64,000 nucleotides of DNA. Origin: Hugenholtzia roseola DSM 9546. Its GTDB lineage: Bacteria; Bacteroidota; Bacteroidia; Cytophagales; Bernardetiaceae. Below, piece after piece: positions 9,826 to 19,278 of this stretch. The stretch lies in NCBI RefSeq assembly GCF_000422585.1, contig NZ_KE383879.1, positions 94,660-158,659 of the forward strand. The letters are read 5' to 3'. The notes beneath the pieces are model-generated. The model searched no databases. It saw nothing but the letters and a program-made list of their open reading frames with translations, and was not told the DNA's origin. The number at the start of each line of letters is the position of its first letter. Positions within the stretch are counted from its first letter, which is position 1. The translations under genes and the position numbers were made by a program.

Positions 9826-11337
9826 ATGCAATACACAAGTCTTGTTGGAACATGGCAAAATGAATTTGGGTCTTTAATGACCATCACCTATCAAAACCCT
9901 GATAGTGGTTACATTATAGGGACTTATAGTTCGCATACGGGGGCTACAGGTGTCTATTATGTTATAGGCATCACTGACATTGCACCAGACCCAAATGTAA
10001 ATAGTCAAACAGTAGCTTTTTCTGTTTCTTGGCGAAATACCGTCGGTCCTACAGAATCAGGAGCAAATTGGGTTTCTGCATTTGCAGGGCAAGTACAGGT
10101 ACAAGCAGATGGTTCTTTGGCTATCGCTACAACTTATCTGTTGCAAGAGAACACAAACCCTGCCGATAATTGGAGTTCCACTATTGTCGCCCCATCTACT
10201 TTTCGTAAAATTTCTGACGAAGTTTCATTGGAAGCAAGTTGGTCTCGTAATAAAAAATATGCTGATGTAAAAGACCTCGCGCAGATGCAAAAAATTGCAT
10301 TTGGACTGCAAATGGGAAGTCTATCGGACAATGGGGCAACGCCTTGGTATGCACAAATTGGCTTGGGGACTCCTGCCCAAGACCTCAAATTTATGTTGGA
10401 TACAGGAACAGACAATACTTGGATAACCTCGACAGCTTGCACCACAGCCGCTTGTTTAGCACATAACCGATACAATCCTCAAGCCTCCTCTACATTTAAA
10501 GTCATAGACCCAAACCCTACTCAAAAGAGTTTCGGACCTTGGGGCACAATGACCGTAATCATAGGGGAAGACATATTCACGCTAGAGCAAATTGACACCT
10601 ATTTGGGCAGAAATATTGTTACCACAAACGAGCAAATGAACTTTGAAGTAACAACTTTTTATAATGGTTATCAATTTCAACAATTAGCCTGTGACGGAGG
10701 TATAGCAATTCCATCACCTTATTGGAAAAGTGATGGACGAACAGAAGCCCTTATGATTCAATTGTATAAAGATGCCAAAATTAGCTATCTATGCGCCAGT
10801 TTTTATACAAACAAAGCAGAGCAATTAGGTGAATGTCTGTTTGGCGGAATAGATATTGACAAGTTTAATATCAACACTTTACAGTGGCTTTCCCTTAAGC
10901 AAGTACAAACGGTGGGCTTGGAGTATTTATGGGATATTCAACTAACAAATTTTTTAGTTAATGGCTTCCCTGTACAAGCAGGTATTACGGATTTTGTATT
11001 AGACACAGGCTCTTCTTACTTTAAAGGACCACAAGACCTAATACAAATATTGATAAACGCTGTTACCTATAATGGAGAGTTGCCTACATACGTAACCTCT
11101 GAAAGTGCATTAAGTCAGTACCCCACTATCGGTTTACAAATAGGGAGCCAGACCTATTATTTGCAGCCACAAGATTATTTCCTACAATTGAGTCCTCAAT
11201 ATTGGGAACTTGGTATTCAAGTTTTAGATGGTATGCCCGAAGGCATGCTATTAGTAGGCTCCGTATTTTTGGATACTGTATACTCAATCTTCGATTTTCA
11301 AAATCCCTCTATTGGATTAGCGCGTCTTTTATCTTAA
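9826..11337 (+). CDS. Avidin-like domain fused to a pepsin-type (A1) aspartic protease
   Basis: 503 residues. Residues 7-130 match the streptavidin/avidin barrel from end to end: GTWQNEFGS (N12, S16), GTYSSHTG (Y34, S36), VSW (W69), SGANW (S78, W82), TTYLL (Y104, L106) and NWSSTIV (W116). These correspond to streptavidin N23, S27, Y43, S45, W79, S88, W92, W108 (Tyr here), L110 and W120; the positions of T90 and D128 appear to be Ala80 and Ser124. After a linker (about 131-165) comes a full bilobal pepsin fold: IGLGTPAQ, first catalytic LDTGT (D192), LFGGID, second LDTGSS (D393), and the C-terminal VGSVFLDTVYSIFD segment. The flap Tyr seems to be Phe or Trp. No signal peptide is visible and none appears upstream in frame. 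Bacterial pepsins and avidins are each known but rare; I know of no fusion of the two. Confidence 0.88.
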   Translation: MQYTSLVGTWQNEFGSLMTITYQNPDSGYIIGTYSSHTGATGVYYVIGITDIAPDPNVNSQTVAFSVSWRNTVGPTESGANWVSAFAGQVQVQADGSLAIATTYLLQENTNPADNWSSTIVAPSTFRKISDEVSLEASWSRNKKYADVKDLAQMQKIAFGLQMGSLSDNGATPWYAQIGLGTPAQDLKFMLDTGTDNTWITSTACTTAACLAHNRYNPQASSTFKVIDPNPTQKSFGPWGTMTVIIGEDIFTLEQIDTYLGRNIVTTNEQMNFEVTTFYNGYQFQQLACDGGIAIPSPYWKSDGRTEALMIQLYKDAKISYLCASFYTNKAEQLGECLFGGIDIDKFNINTLQWLSLKQVQTVGLEYLWDIQLTNFLVNGFPVQAGITDFVLDTGSSYFKGPQDLIQILINAVTYNGELPTYVTSESALSQYPTIGLQIGSQTYYLQPQDYFLQLSPQYWELGIQVLDGMPEGMLLVGSVFLDTVYSIFDFQNPSIGLARLLS

Positions 11338-11345
11338 CAAAAAAC

Positions 11346-11379
11346 AGCACCAATGTAATAACAAATTTATATTGGTGCT
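11346..11379 (+). terminator. Rho-independent terminator after the avidin-pepsin gene
   Basis: AGCACCAAT (11346-11354) pairs perfectly with ATTGGTGCT (11371-11379), followed by a short T-rich run. It closes the TonB receptor/avidin-pepsin unit and separates it from the next gene. Confidence 0.75.
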
Positions 11380-11399
11380 TTTACTAAAATAAAAAAATC

Positions 11400-11810
11400 A
11401 TGAATCATACAACCTACATGGATGATAAATTCATCCATATTTATCATGATAATGATAAACATTTTACCTACGCCATTTGGAAGGCTTGGGCAAATGAAGA
11501 GCAATACAAACTCGCCATCGATATGGAACTGAAAGCGGTTCAAGAGTCTGGCAGTGAATATATTATTGTAGATATTCGTGGTTTTAAAGGCACTACTCCT
11601 GCTGCCCAAAAATACACAACAGAGGTAGTAATGCCTAAACTCTATCATAAAACCAAACTCAAAAAAATAGCCTACATAGTAGGCGAGAGCATTTTTGCTA
11701 ACTTCACCCTCACCTCCATACGCAAAGAAATAGACAAGGAGGCTTATCTACAAACCAATGCTTTTACAAGTTTGGAAGAAGCCGAAGCTTGGCTTTTAAA
11801 GACAACCTAA
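11400..11810 (+). CDS. SpoIIAA-like (STAS-fold) small protein
   Basis: 136 residues, no signal or membrane segment. It begins with short beta-strands (FIHIYHDNDKHFTYAIW), then alpha/beta units with EYIIVDIRGFKG and KKIAYIVGESIFANFTLTSI, and ends in a helix containing EEAEAWLL. This layout is typical of the SpoIIAA-like family, abundant in Cytophagales, distantly related to anti-anti-sigma factors. The residue phosphorylated in true SpoIIAA cannot be placed with confidence. Similar proteins occur at 24642 and 35729 in this window. A terminator lies between it and the avidin-pepsin gene, so it probably has its own promoter. The function is unknown; the family assignment is by pattern only. Confidence 0.65.
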   Translation: MNHTTYMDDKFIHIYHDNDKHFTYAIWKAWANEEQYKLAIDMELKAVQESGSEYIIVDIRGFKGTTPAAQKYTTEVVMPKLYHKTKLKKIAYIVGESIFANFTLTSIRKEIDKEAYLQTNAFTSLEEAEAWLLKTT

Positions 11811-11828
11811 AGCACTTTTAGCACACAA

Positions 11829-11869
11829 AAAACCTAACATTTCGAAAAAAAATGAAAATGTTAGGTTTT
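11829..11869. terminator. Bidirectional terminator between convergent genes
   Basis: AAAACCTAACAT (11829-11840) pairs with ATGTTAGGTTTT (11858-11869). The A-run on one side and T-run on the other suit termination from both the SpoIIAA-like gene (plus) and the threonine dehydrogenase gene (minus). Confidence 0.75.
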
Positions 11870-11886
11870 CGCCCTACTTATGCTTG

Positions 11887-12846
11887 TTAGGCTTGCAGGG
11901 CTATTTTGGCTTTTAAGTTGGCAATCATATCGGCTACCATGCTTTTGAGGTCGTATTCTGGCTTCCAACCCCAATCCTGACGCGCCACTTGGTCGTCTAT
12001 GGCATCTGCCCAAGAATCGGCGATGGCTTGTTTGAGCGGATTGACTTGATAGTGCATCTCAAATTCGGGAATAAGTGCCTTGACCGCTTGTGCAATTTCG
12101 GCAGGCGTAAAATCTATTGCCCCTAAATTATAGCTGCTATGAATCGTGATTTTTTCCGCAGGTGCATGCATGAGTTCCAAAGTGGCGCGAATGGCATCAG
12201 GCATGTACATCATCGGCAGGCGCGTATTTTCTGAAAGAAAACAGGCAAAAGGCTCTTGGCGGACAGCCTTGTGGAAAATATCAACGGCGTAGTCGGTAGT
12301 GCCGCCCCCTGGGGGTGCGCTATGGCTAATTAGCCCTGGATAGCGTAGTGAGCGCACATCTAAGCCATATTTCTGAAAGTAGTAGTCGCACCATTTTTCA
12401 CCCGCCAATTTGCTGATGCCATAGACCGTAGAGGGGTTTAGAACCGTCCATTGAGGCGCGGGAATAGGCGTTTTTGTACCATAAACGGCTATCGAGCTTG
12501 GGTAATAGACCTTATCGAGCTGCCTTTCTCTTGCCAATTCCAAGACGTGCAGTAGGCTTTTCATATTGATGTCCCAAGTGAGAATCGGATTTTCTTCGCC
12601 TTTTGCAGAAAGAATCGCTGCCAGATGATAGATTTGTGTAATCTTATGCTTGCGAACTGTTTGTGTGAGGGCTTCTTTGTCTAAAACATCTAAGACTTCG
12701 AAACAAGTATCGGCATCAGGATTGCTTTGGGGGCGAATATCGGTGGCAATCACCTGTGAAGGCTTGTAAGCCGTTTGCAGGGCTTTGGTGAGTTCTGTGC
12801 CTAACTGCCCGTTTGCACCGATAACTAAAATTTTTTCTTCTTTCAT
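11887..12846 (-). CDS. L-threonine 3-dehydrogenase, short-chain dehydrogenase type
   Basis: 319 residues, cytoplasmic. The NAD-binding loop is GANGQLG (residues 10-16) and the catalytic set is the Ser in PSSIAVYG (about 117-118), Tyr142 and Lys146 (YGISK). RYPGLISHSAPPGGGTTDYA and the later YNLGAIDFTP are hallmarks of the extended-SDR threonine dehydrogenases described from Flavobacterium and Cupriavidus, rather than of UDP-galactose epimerases. It oxidises L-threonine to 2-amino-3-ketobutyrate with NAD, which is then cleaved to glycine and acetyl-CoA; the ligase is not in this window. It appears monocistronic, followed by the terminator at 11829-11869. Confidence 0.85.
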   Translation of the reverse strand: MKEEKILVIGANGQLGTELTKALQTAYKPSQVIATDIRPQSNPDADTCFEVLDVLDKEALTQTVRKHKITQIYHLAAILSAKGEENPILTWDINMKSLLHVLELARERQLDKVYYPSSIAVYGTKTPIPAPQWTVLNPSTVYGISKLAGEKWCDYYFQKYGLDVRSLRYPGLISHSAPPGGGTTDYAVDIFHKAVRQEPFACFLSENTRLPMMYMPDAIRATLELMHAPAEKITIHSSYNLGAIDFTPAEIAQAVKALIPEFEMHYQVNPLKQAIADSWADAIDDQVARQDWGWKPEYDLKSMVADMIANLKAKIALQA

Positions 12847-12947
12847 GTGTGTTTGATTGGTTTTGATTTGATGTTTTTTGGGTCTGATTTTTTGGGTCTG
12901 ATTGGTTCGGATTTTTTTAATATCCCCAAAAAGACCATCTAAAAAGA

Positions 12948-13040
12948 CTGTCAGGTTAAGTTCTGTAAAAAGCCTTGTTTTGTCAAAATTTTGTCTAATT
13001 AGAAACGAAATAAAATTTGGTTTTGAAACCCTCCCTTTGG
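12948..13040. mobile_element. Truncated MITE-like element A1a
   Basis: Begins ACTGTCAGGTTAAGTTCTG, the right-end type of the family A terminal repeat, runs on with AAAGCCTTGTTTTGTC and AAATAAAATTTGGTTTTGAAACC, and stops where the intact copy A1b begins. It looks like a half copy left after insertion of, or recombination with, A1b. Confidence 0.6.
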
Positions 13041-13218
13041 GGCAGTAATGTTAAGTTCTGCGAAAAGCCTTGTTTTGTCAAATTAGAAACAAAATAAAAT
13101 TTGGACTGAACCCATTTTTGGGTCTGAAAACCCTATTTTATTTCAATCTCACTTCGGACAAGTCATTGCCTTGTCCCTACATTTTTGTATCTGATTTTTA
13201 GAATTTCACACCACTGCC
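13041..13218. mobile_element. MITE-like element A1b, full copy
   Basis: About 178 bp in the intergenic region upstream of the threonine dehydrogenase gene. The left end is GCAGTAATGTTAAGTTCTG and the right end, read on the minus strand, is GGCAGTGGTGTGAAATTCT, forming imperfect terminal inverted repeats. The centre holds the variant palindrome GACAAGTCATTGCCTTGTC. It has no coding capacity and belongs to the family also found at 24470, 27967, 34923 and 38954. Confidence 0.7.
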
Positions 13219-13275
13219 CCAAAAGGGCATTTTGTAGCCTCAATTTTTCAAGTTTGCAAGTTTTTAAATAAGAAC

Positions 13276-14091
13276 CTATTTCACAGTTTCCACCTCGTCG
13301 TCGGCATGGGCAAAGTATTCATTTAGCTCCTCCCGAAGTTGGGGTAGGGCTAAATTGTGCTTGATTTGACCACGATGCACCGCCGACATCTGCCCCGCTT
13401 CTTCGGATACGACCAAAACCAGCGCGTTGGTTACTTCGGAAATGCCAATCGCCGCCCTATGTCGCAATCCTAAATTAGCAGGGATTTTTTCATTTTCCGA
13501 AACGGGTAAGATACAACGTGCCGCCTTGATTTTGCCCTCTGTCAGGATAGCCGCTCCGTCGTGAAGGGGGCTATTTTTGAAAAACACCGAAACCAAGAGC
13601 CGCTCGGAAAGTTCGGCATCTAAAATATCGCCTGTATTGATGTAGTTTTTAAGGTCTTCGTTGGCAGAAAGCACCATCAAAGCTCCCATGTTCAGACCGC
13701 TTAGGGTTTTGAGTGCCTTCAAGATAGGCTCGATGTTCCAATTTTGCGGGTTTTTATTTTTTTTGAACAGAAACTGAAAAAAATCCTGATTGAGGCTTGT
13801 GGTTTTGCCTATCATCATCAAAAAGCGTCGCAATTCTTGTTGGAATAAAATAACGGCTGCAATCACGCCTACGCCCATAAATTGCCCCAAAATGGCAGTC
13901 ATTAGCTCCATTTCGGTAGCTTGAATGACTAAGTACAAAAAATAAATAGAAAGAAAGCCGATAAATACGCGCAAAGCAAGCGTATTTTTGACCAAATTAT
14001 AGAAATTATACAAAAGCGCACTCACGAGCAAAATATCGATGATATCTACCCAATGAATTTCAAGAAAACCGATAGAAAAGAGCAGTTGCAA
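13276..14091 (-). CDS. cdaA: Diadenylate cyclase, membrane-bound CdaA type
   Basis: 271 residues. Three hydrophobic helices occupy about residues 15-85, followed by the DAC catalytic domain with its two signature motifs, DGA in SPLHDGAAI (178-180) and RHR in GLRHRAAIG (210-212). It condenses two ATP to cyclic di-AMP, a second messenger tied to potassium and cell-wall control. The usual Firmicutes partners (cdaR, glmM) are absent; in Bacteroidetes the gene often stands beside folP, but no such gene is here. Length and motif order are normal, so it should be active. Confidence 0.93.
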   Translation of the reverse strand: MQLLFSIGFLEIHWVDIIDILLVSALLYNFYNLVKNTLALRVFIGFLSIYFLYLVIQATEMELMTAILGQFMGVGVIAAVILFQQELRRFLMMIGKTTSLNQDFFQFLFKKNKNPQNWNIEPILKALKTLSGLNMGALMVLSANEDLKNYINTGDILDAELSERLLVSVFFKNSPLHDGAAILTEGKIKAARCILPVSENEKIPANLGLRHRAAIGISEVTNALVLVVSEEAGQMSAVHRGQIKHNLALPQLREELNEYFAHADDEVETVK

Positions 14092-14215
14092 CGCAAGAAT
14101 GGGCTAAGAATTTGGGAAACAAAGATATACATTTGTAGCCGACTTTGCAAAACATTCCAACTTAGAAAAGGGCAGTTTGAAAAGAAACACCGACAAACTG
14201 CCCAGATACGCTAAA

Positions 14216-15109
<894 letters not shown>

Positions 15110-15389
15110 ATCGGAAAAAGAAGAAAGAAATGAGAAAAAAAGGAAGATTGATTTTTTGGCAAAAGGCACTCAACCACACAAAGATACACAAGTGGGGCGT
15201 TTTTTAGGTCAGATGTAAGATTTTTTGCCTATTTTTAAAGTCGAAATCTTAGGCTACTCGCTTTTAGAAGTCGTTGAAAATAGCGCACAACCTTTGAAAA
15301 ACGTCCTTCAAAGGGTTTTTCCTTCTCTTTTCAATTCCTCGAAAGGCAGTAGTTTTTTTCCAAATTCTTACCTACCCGATTCTGTTCCC

Positions 15390-16616
15390 ATGCCCGTATC
15401 AGTGCCTACCCCAACTGCCCCAAATCCACAGCCGATAGATATTTCACTTGTTCCCTCGCCTTGTTTTGTGTTAGAAGAGCGTCTTTTGCGTCGGAATTTA
15501 GAAATTTTAGACCGCGTACAGAAAGCGACAGGGGCGCATATCATTTGCGCCTTAAAGGGCTTTTCTATGTTTAGCACCTTTCCGCTTGTGAGCCAATATC
15601 TGAAAGGCTGTACTGCCAGCTCGCTCTACGAAGCGCGTTTGGCGTATGAAGAATTTGCGCACCAAGACGCACAAGGCAACCTCCACAAAGGCGACATCCA
15701 TGCCTATGCCCCTGCCTATTACGAAGATGAAATAGAGGAAATGATGCAATATTGCAACCATCTTACTTTCAATTCCCTTTCGCAATGGGAACGCTTCAAA
15801 CCGCATTTAGAAAAGTACGAAAAAAAGCACGGCAAGCACGTTTCAGCAGGTTTGCGCATCAATCCGCAATATTCAGAAGTAGAAGTAGATTTGTATAATC
15901 CCTGCCTGCCTGGTACGCGATTTGGCATCACCGCCGATAAGCTCGAAACCCTGCCCGAAGGCATCGAGGGACTGCATTTTCATACCCTTTGCGAACAGGG
16001 GTCGGAAACCTTAGCCCGAACCTTAGAGGAGGTAGAAAAAAAATTCGGACACCTTTTGCATCAGGTAAAATGGCTCAACATGGGCGGCGGACACCATATC
16101 ACACGCGAAGGCTATGATATAGAACTGCTTATCGAACTGCTCAACCGTATCCAAAAGACCTACAAGGTGCAGGTAATCTTAGAACCCGGCGAAGCCGTCG
16201 GCTGGCAGACAGGCTATTTGGTAGCTTCGGTACAAGACATTCTCGATAGCGAAGGCATCAAGGTCGCCATCTTGGATATTTCCTTTACCGCCCATTTGCC
16301 CGACTGTTTGGAAATGCCCTATAAGCCCAAAGTTTGGAACGCAAGTGAGCCTACCCCTAATTCGAAATACGTCTATCGTTTTGGCGGCTCTACCTGTCTT
16401 TCAGGCGACTATATCGGCATGAACGACTTTGCTTTTGAAAGTCCTTTAAAATATGGCGATAAAATTGTTTTCGACGATATGATTCACTACACTATGGTCA
16501 AGACGACCACTTTTAATGGTGTGCGTCATCCTTCTATCGCGCTTTGGACGGAAGAAAACCAACTCAAATTGGTGCGCCATATTGGGTACGAAATGTTTAA
16601 ATATAAACTTTCTTAG
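15390..16616 (+). CDS. nspC: Carboxynorspermidine/carboxyspermidine decarboxylase
   Basis: 408 residues if started at the ATG at 15390; an upstream TTG at 15225 would add 55 residues with no family match. Fold-type III PLP decarboxylase: K56 in CALKGFSMF is the expected Schiff-base lysine, and GLHFHTLCEQ, MGGGHHIT and LEPGEAVGW are the conserved loops of the NspC group. The enzyme removes CO2 from carboxy(nor)spermidine to give spermidine or norspermidine; with aguB it forms the alternative spermidine pathway common in Bacteroidetes. The dehydrogenase partner (CASDH) is not adjacent. Confidence 0.92.
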   Translation: MPVSVPTPTAPNPQPIDISLVPSPCFVLEERLLRRNLEILDRVQKATGAHIICALKGFSMFSTFPLVSQYLKGCTASSLYEARLAYEEFAHQDAQGNLHKGDIHAYAPAYYEDEIEEMMQYCNHLTFNSLSQWERFKPHLEKYEKKHGKHVSAGLRINPQYSEVEVDLYNPCLPGTRFGITADKLETLPEGIEGLHFHTLCEQGSETLARTLEEVEKKFGHLLHQVKWLNMGGGHHITREGYDIELLIELLNRIQKTYKVQVILEPGEAVGWQTGYLVASVQDILDSEGIKVAILDISFTAHLPDCLEMPYKPKVWNASEPTPNSKYVYRFGGSTCLSGDYIGMNDFAFESPLKYGDKIVFDDMIHYTMVKTTTFNGVRHPSIALWTEENQLKLVRHIGYEMFKYKLS

Positions 16617-16629
16617 CGATTGTAGAAAA

Positions 16630-16667
16630 AAACCAAAAAACACGACTGCTTGCGTGTTTTTTGGTTT
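16630..16667 (+). terminator. Terminator after nspC
   Basis: A perfect 15-base stem, from AAACCAAAAAACACG to CGTGTTTTTTGGTTT, with an eight-base loop, lies 14 bases after the nspC stop. Its A/T flanks mean it could also act on the convergent phosphatase gene. Confidence 0.8.
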
Positions 16668-16722
16668 AAATTGGGCATCTTCTTTTTTGGATAAGAGGCT
16701 ATCACAAAAACTCTTAAAAGTA

Positions 16723-18888
16723 TTATTTTGTGGAAGCAAGGCTTTGAATTTTAAAGCCTACAACTAAAATATCATCTATCTGCGGATTATTGCCTTTCCA
16801 AGCCTGCATCACTTCTTCTAATTTTTGCTTTTGCGCCTTAAAATCTTGCCCCTGCAAATCCATTAATAGGCTGCGAAATTTGGCACGCATAAATTTTCGG
16901 TTTTGCGCTCCCCCAAATTGGTCGTAATAACCATCTGAGGAAAGGTAAAAAGTAGTTTCGCCTTCTTTCAAATCAATGATATGATTGGTGAAAGTTCTGT
17001 GTTTTTCCTTTTGCCACCCTCCTATTGAGCGTTTGTCGCCTCTTACTTCCTGCCATGTCCCCTGCTGCACGAGCCAAATGGGGCGGTTTGCTCCTGCAAA
17101 TTCAAGGCAGTGCGTTTCGGGTGTGTAGGCACAAAGGGCAATGTCCATGCCATCACGTGCTTGAAAGGGATTGTTGTCGTGATTATCTTGTTTTAATAAA
17201 TACTGCACTTCTTTGTGTAGCAATTCCAGAATTTTAGCAGGTTTTGAAACACCTTTTTCATTCACAATTTGATTCAAAAGTGTATTTCCTATCATAGACA
17301 TCAAAGCACCCGGCACGCCATGTCCAGTGCAATCGGCGACCGCCAAAAACATTTTATCTTCTTTTTGCGAAAACCAGTAGAAATCGCCACTGACCAAATC
17401 GCGTGGGCGGAAATAGATAAAACCATCTCCTAAGGCGCGACTAAGTTGTTCGGAAGTGGGCAAAATGGCTTGTTGAATCCGTTTGGCGTACTGAATACTG
17501 TCGGTAATATTCTGATTTTGAACTTCTAATTCTTGTGTTTTTTGTGCCAAATCTGCCGTTCTTTCGGCTACCAAACGCTCTAATTCTTGTTTTTGTGCTA
17601 CAATTTGGCGGCGTTGTAATTCCTCATGCTCGCGTTTAAGGCGTTCTTCTTCGATGGCTTTGTCTGCCAATTCCTTGCGCAGCATGTTGATTCTATCGGC
17701 TAAACCCAAAGATAGCAATACTACTTCTAAGGCAGAGCCTATTTGCACCGAGTAGAGGGTTACAAAATTTGTAGGCAAGATGCCAAAGGCACGCAAGGCA
17801 GTTAGTAAAACGCCTATCAAATAGACTATCCATGCCAAAAGGAAAAAGCGCGAGGCTTTGTAGCCTTTTAGATAAGTGCGAAACCCTGTAATAATTAGAA
17901 TAAGAGAGCCTAAAAATCCAAAAATGGTTACAAACCGAACAGAATATTTGTACGGTACAAAGAAAGTAAGGGCTAATTCTACAAAAGCAATCGCGATAAG
18001 TGCCAAGATAATTTTGTGCAGAGTAGGTGCGTAAAGGCGTGTATTTAAAAAATTAACAGAAAAACTCAACGAAAAAATAGACATACAAGCCACAAAAATT
18101 GCGATACTCAAATCCTGCCAAGCAGGAGTTTCACTCCAAAGGTATTGGAAACCGATACCATTAAAGGAGAGCTGAAACAAGGCTATCACTGTAATATTGG
18201 CAACATAAAGTAAATACGTCCTATCTTTTAGAGAAAAAAAGATAAAGAGATTATACAATAGCATCACCAACATAGTGCCGTAGTAAATACCAAAACCTAT
18301 CTGAAACTTGCCATAGGTAGAAAAAAATGGTTCTATTGCCCAAAGTTGTAGCGGAATTGCCAATGTACCCTGTGAGCGGACGCGCATCAGGTAGTATTTT
18401 TGGCTTTTGGCAGGCAGTTGAAGCGGATAAACGACGTTGGGGTGGTCGATGGGGCGAAGGGAAAATTTAATGCCATCGCCCAATGCTAATTCGGAAACTA
18501 CTTTGTTTTCTACAATTTCATATAAAGTAATGCTATCTAAAAGGGCGTAACTAACTTCTAACCAACGCTCTATGGGGGCAATATTTTCGTTTTGTACCGA
18601 AAATTTAAACCAAATATTGCTATCTGTATAGCCAAAATTAGGATTTTCTACTTCATTTTGCTTGAAAAAATCAGGATTTTGCAAGACCTCTTCCACTGTT
18701 TTTTGAGCGGTAGGGTCTTCATAAATGAGCGTTTGCAAGCCAATGGCAGCCGTACTTTCCACTTCCCAAGCCTTGATAGGGGGAGGAAAGGTGTTTTGCT
18801 GCGCCGAAAGTGGCGTTACACAAAGTCCTATAAAAAGCAGCAGCCCAAAATAAAGGGATTTTTGTAGCCAATAAATCCAATCAGACAT
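16723..18888 (-). CDS. 7TM-DISM sensor protein with C-terminal SpoIIE/PP2C phosphatase
   Basis: 721 residues. A signal peptide (to about residue 30, PLSAQQ) is followed by a periplasmic 7TMR-DISMED2 beta-sandwich (about 35-175, with NIWFKFSVQN and RWLEVSYALLD). Seven membrane helices follow (about 190-395), then a charged coiled coil (about 395-470) and a PP2C-type phosphatase (about 490-715) with FSQKEDKMFLAVADCTGHG and GALMSMIG. By family precedent it senses an extracellular ligand and dephosphorylates a serine on a STAS-domain protein. The window encodes three SpoIIAA-like proteins elsewhere, which are possible but unproven partners. It is transcribed alone, divergent from the NtrY-like kinase gene. 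Confidence 0.9.
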   Translation of the reverse strand: MSDWIYWLQKSLYFGLLLFIGLCVTPLSAQQNTFPPPIKAWEVESTAAIGLQTLIYEDPTAQKTVEEVLQNPDFFKQNEVENPNFGYTDSNIWFKFSVQNENIAPIERWLEVSYALLDSITLYEIVENKVVSELALGDGIKFSLRPIDHPNVVYPLQLPAKSQKYYLMRVRSQGTLAIPLQLWAIEPFFSTYGKFQIGFGIYYGTMLVMLLYNLFIFFSLKDRTYLLYVANITVIALFQLSFNGIGFQYLWSETPAWQDLSIAIFVACMSIFSLSFSVNFLNTRLYAPTLHKIILALIAIAFVELALTFFVPYKYSVRFVTIFGFLGSLILIITGFRTYLKGYKASRFFLLAWIVYLIGVLLTALRAFGILPTNFVTLYSVQIGSALEVVLLSLGLADRINMLRKELADKAIEEERLKREHEELQRRQIVAQKQELERLVAERTADLAQKTQELEVQNQNITDSIQYAKRIQQAILPTSEQLSRALGDGFIYFRPRDLVSGDFYWFSQKEDKMFLAVADCTGHGVPGALMSMIGNTLLNQIVNEKGVSKPAKILELLHKEVQYLLKQDNHDNNPFQARDGMDIALCAYTPETHCLEFAGANRPIWLVQQGTWQEVRGDKRSIGGWQKEKHRTFTNHIIDLKEGETTFYLSSDGYYDQFGGAQNRKFMRAKFRSLLMDLQGQDFKAQKQKLEEVMQAWKGNNPQIDDILVVGFKIQSLASTK

Positions 18889-19278
18889 ATAAAGTATGCA
18901 ATACTATATAAAATAGAAATGTTTTTTTTACTTTTGTTTCGCTTTTGATGACCAAGACCGATTTTTTCTGTTGCTAATAGTGCTGTGAAGGCATAGTGAA
19001 GTATGAATAGGGACAAAATTACGGAATTTTTCAGAATTTTGCCCCTCGTTTTGGGGACAAATCTAAAAAAAACAAAAAGGATAAGACATCAGGGGTATTC
19101 TGTCGGGCGCATAACCCTTCGCCTCCCTTTTTCCAACAACCCAAAGCGGCTTCCCTCTCAAAAAAGTAAGTCAAAAACAAGTCCAAAACGTTCTTTGCAC
19201 TATTTTTGCGACTGTACAGAGGCGCAAGACGAAAATAAAACACAGTAGTCTAAAATAAAATCTTATTCTTCTCTATCC
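18889..19278. other. Divergent intergenic region between two signalling genes
   Basis: 390 bases that must hold promoters for the phosphatase gene (minus) and the kinase gene (plus). I found no convincing TTTG/TAnnTTTG pair, no palindromic operator and no copy of the dispersed repeats. Open frames in the stretch have no recognisable features. Confidence 0.4.

Noticed and set aside
9826-11337. Two separate genes (avidin and pepsin) joined by a sequencing error
   Set aside because: One uninterrupted frame of 503 codons with a plausible 35-residue linker and no internal start; kept as a possible error to test, but not needed.
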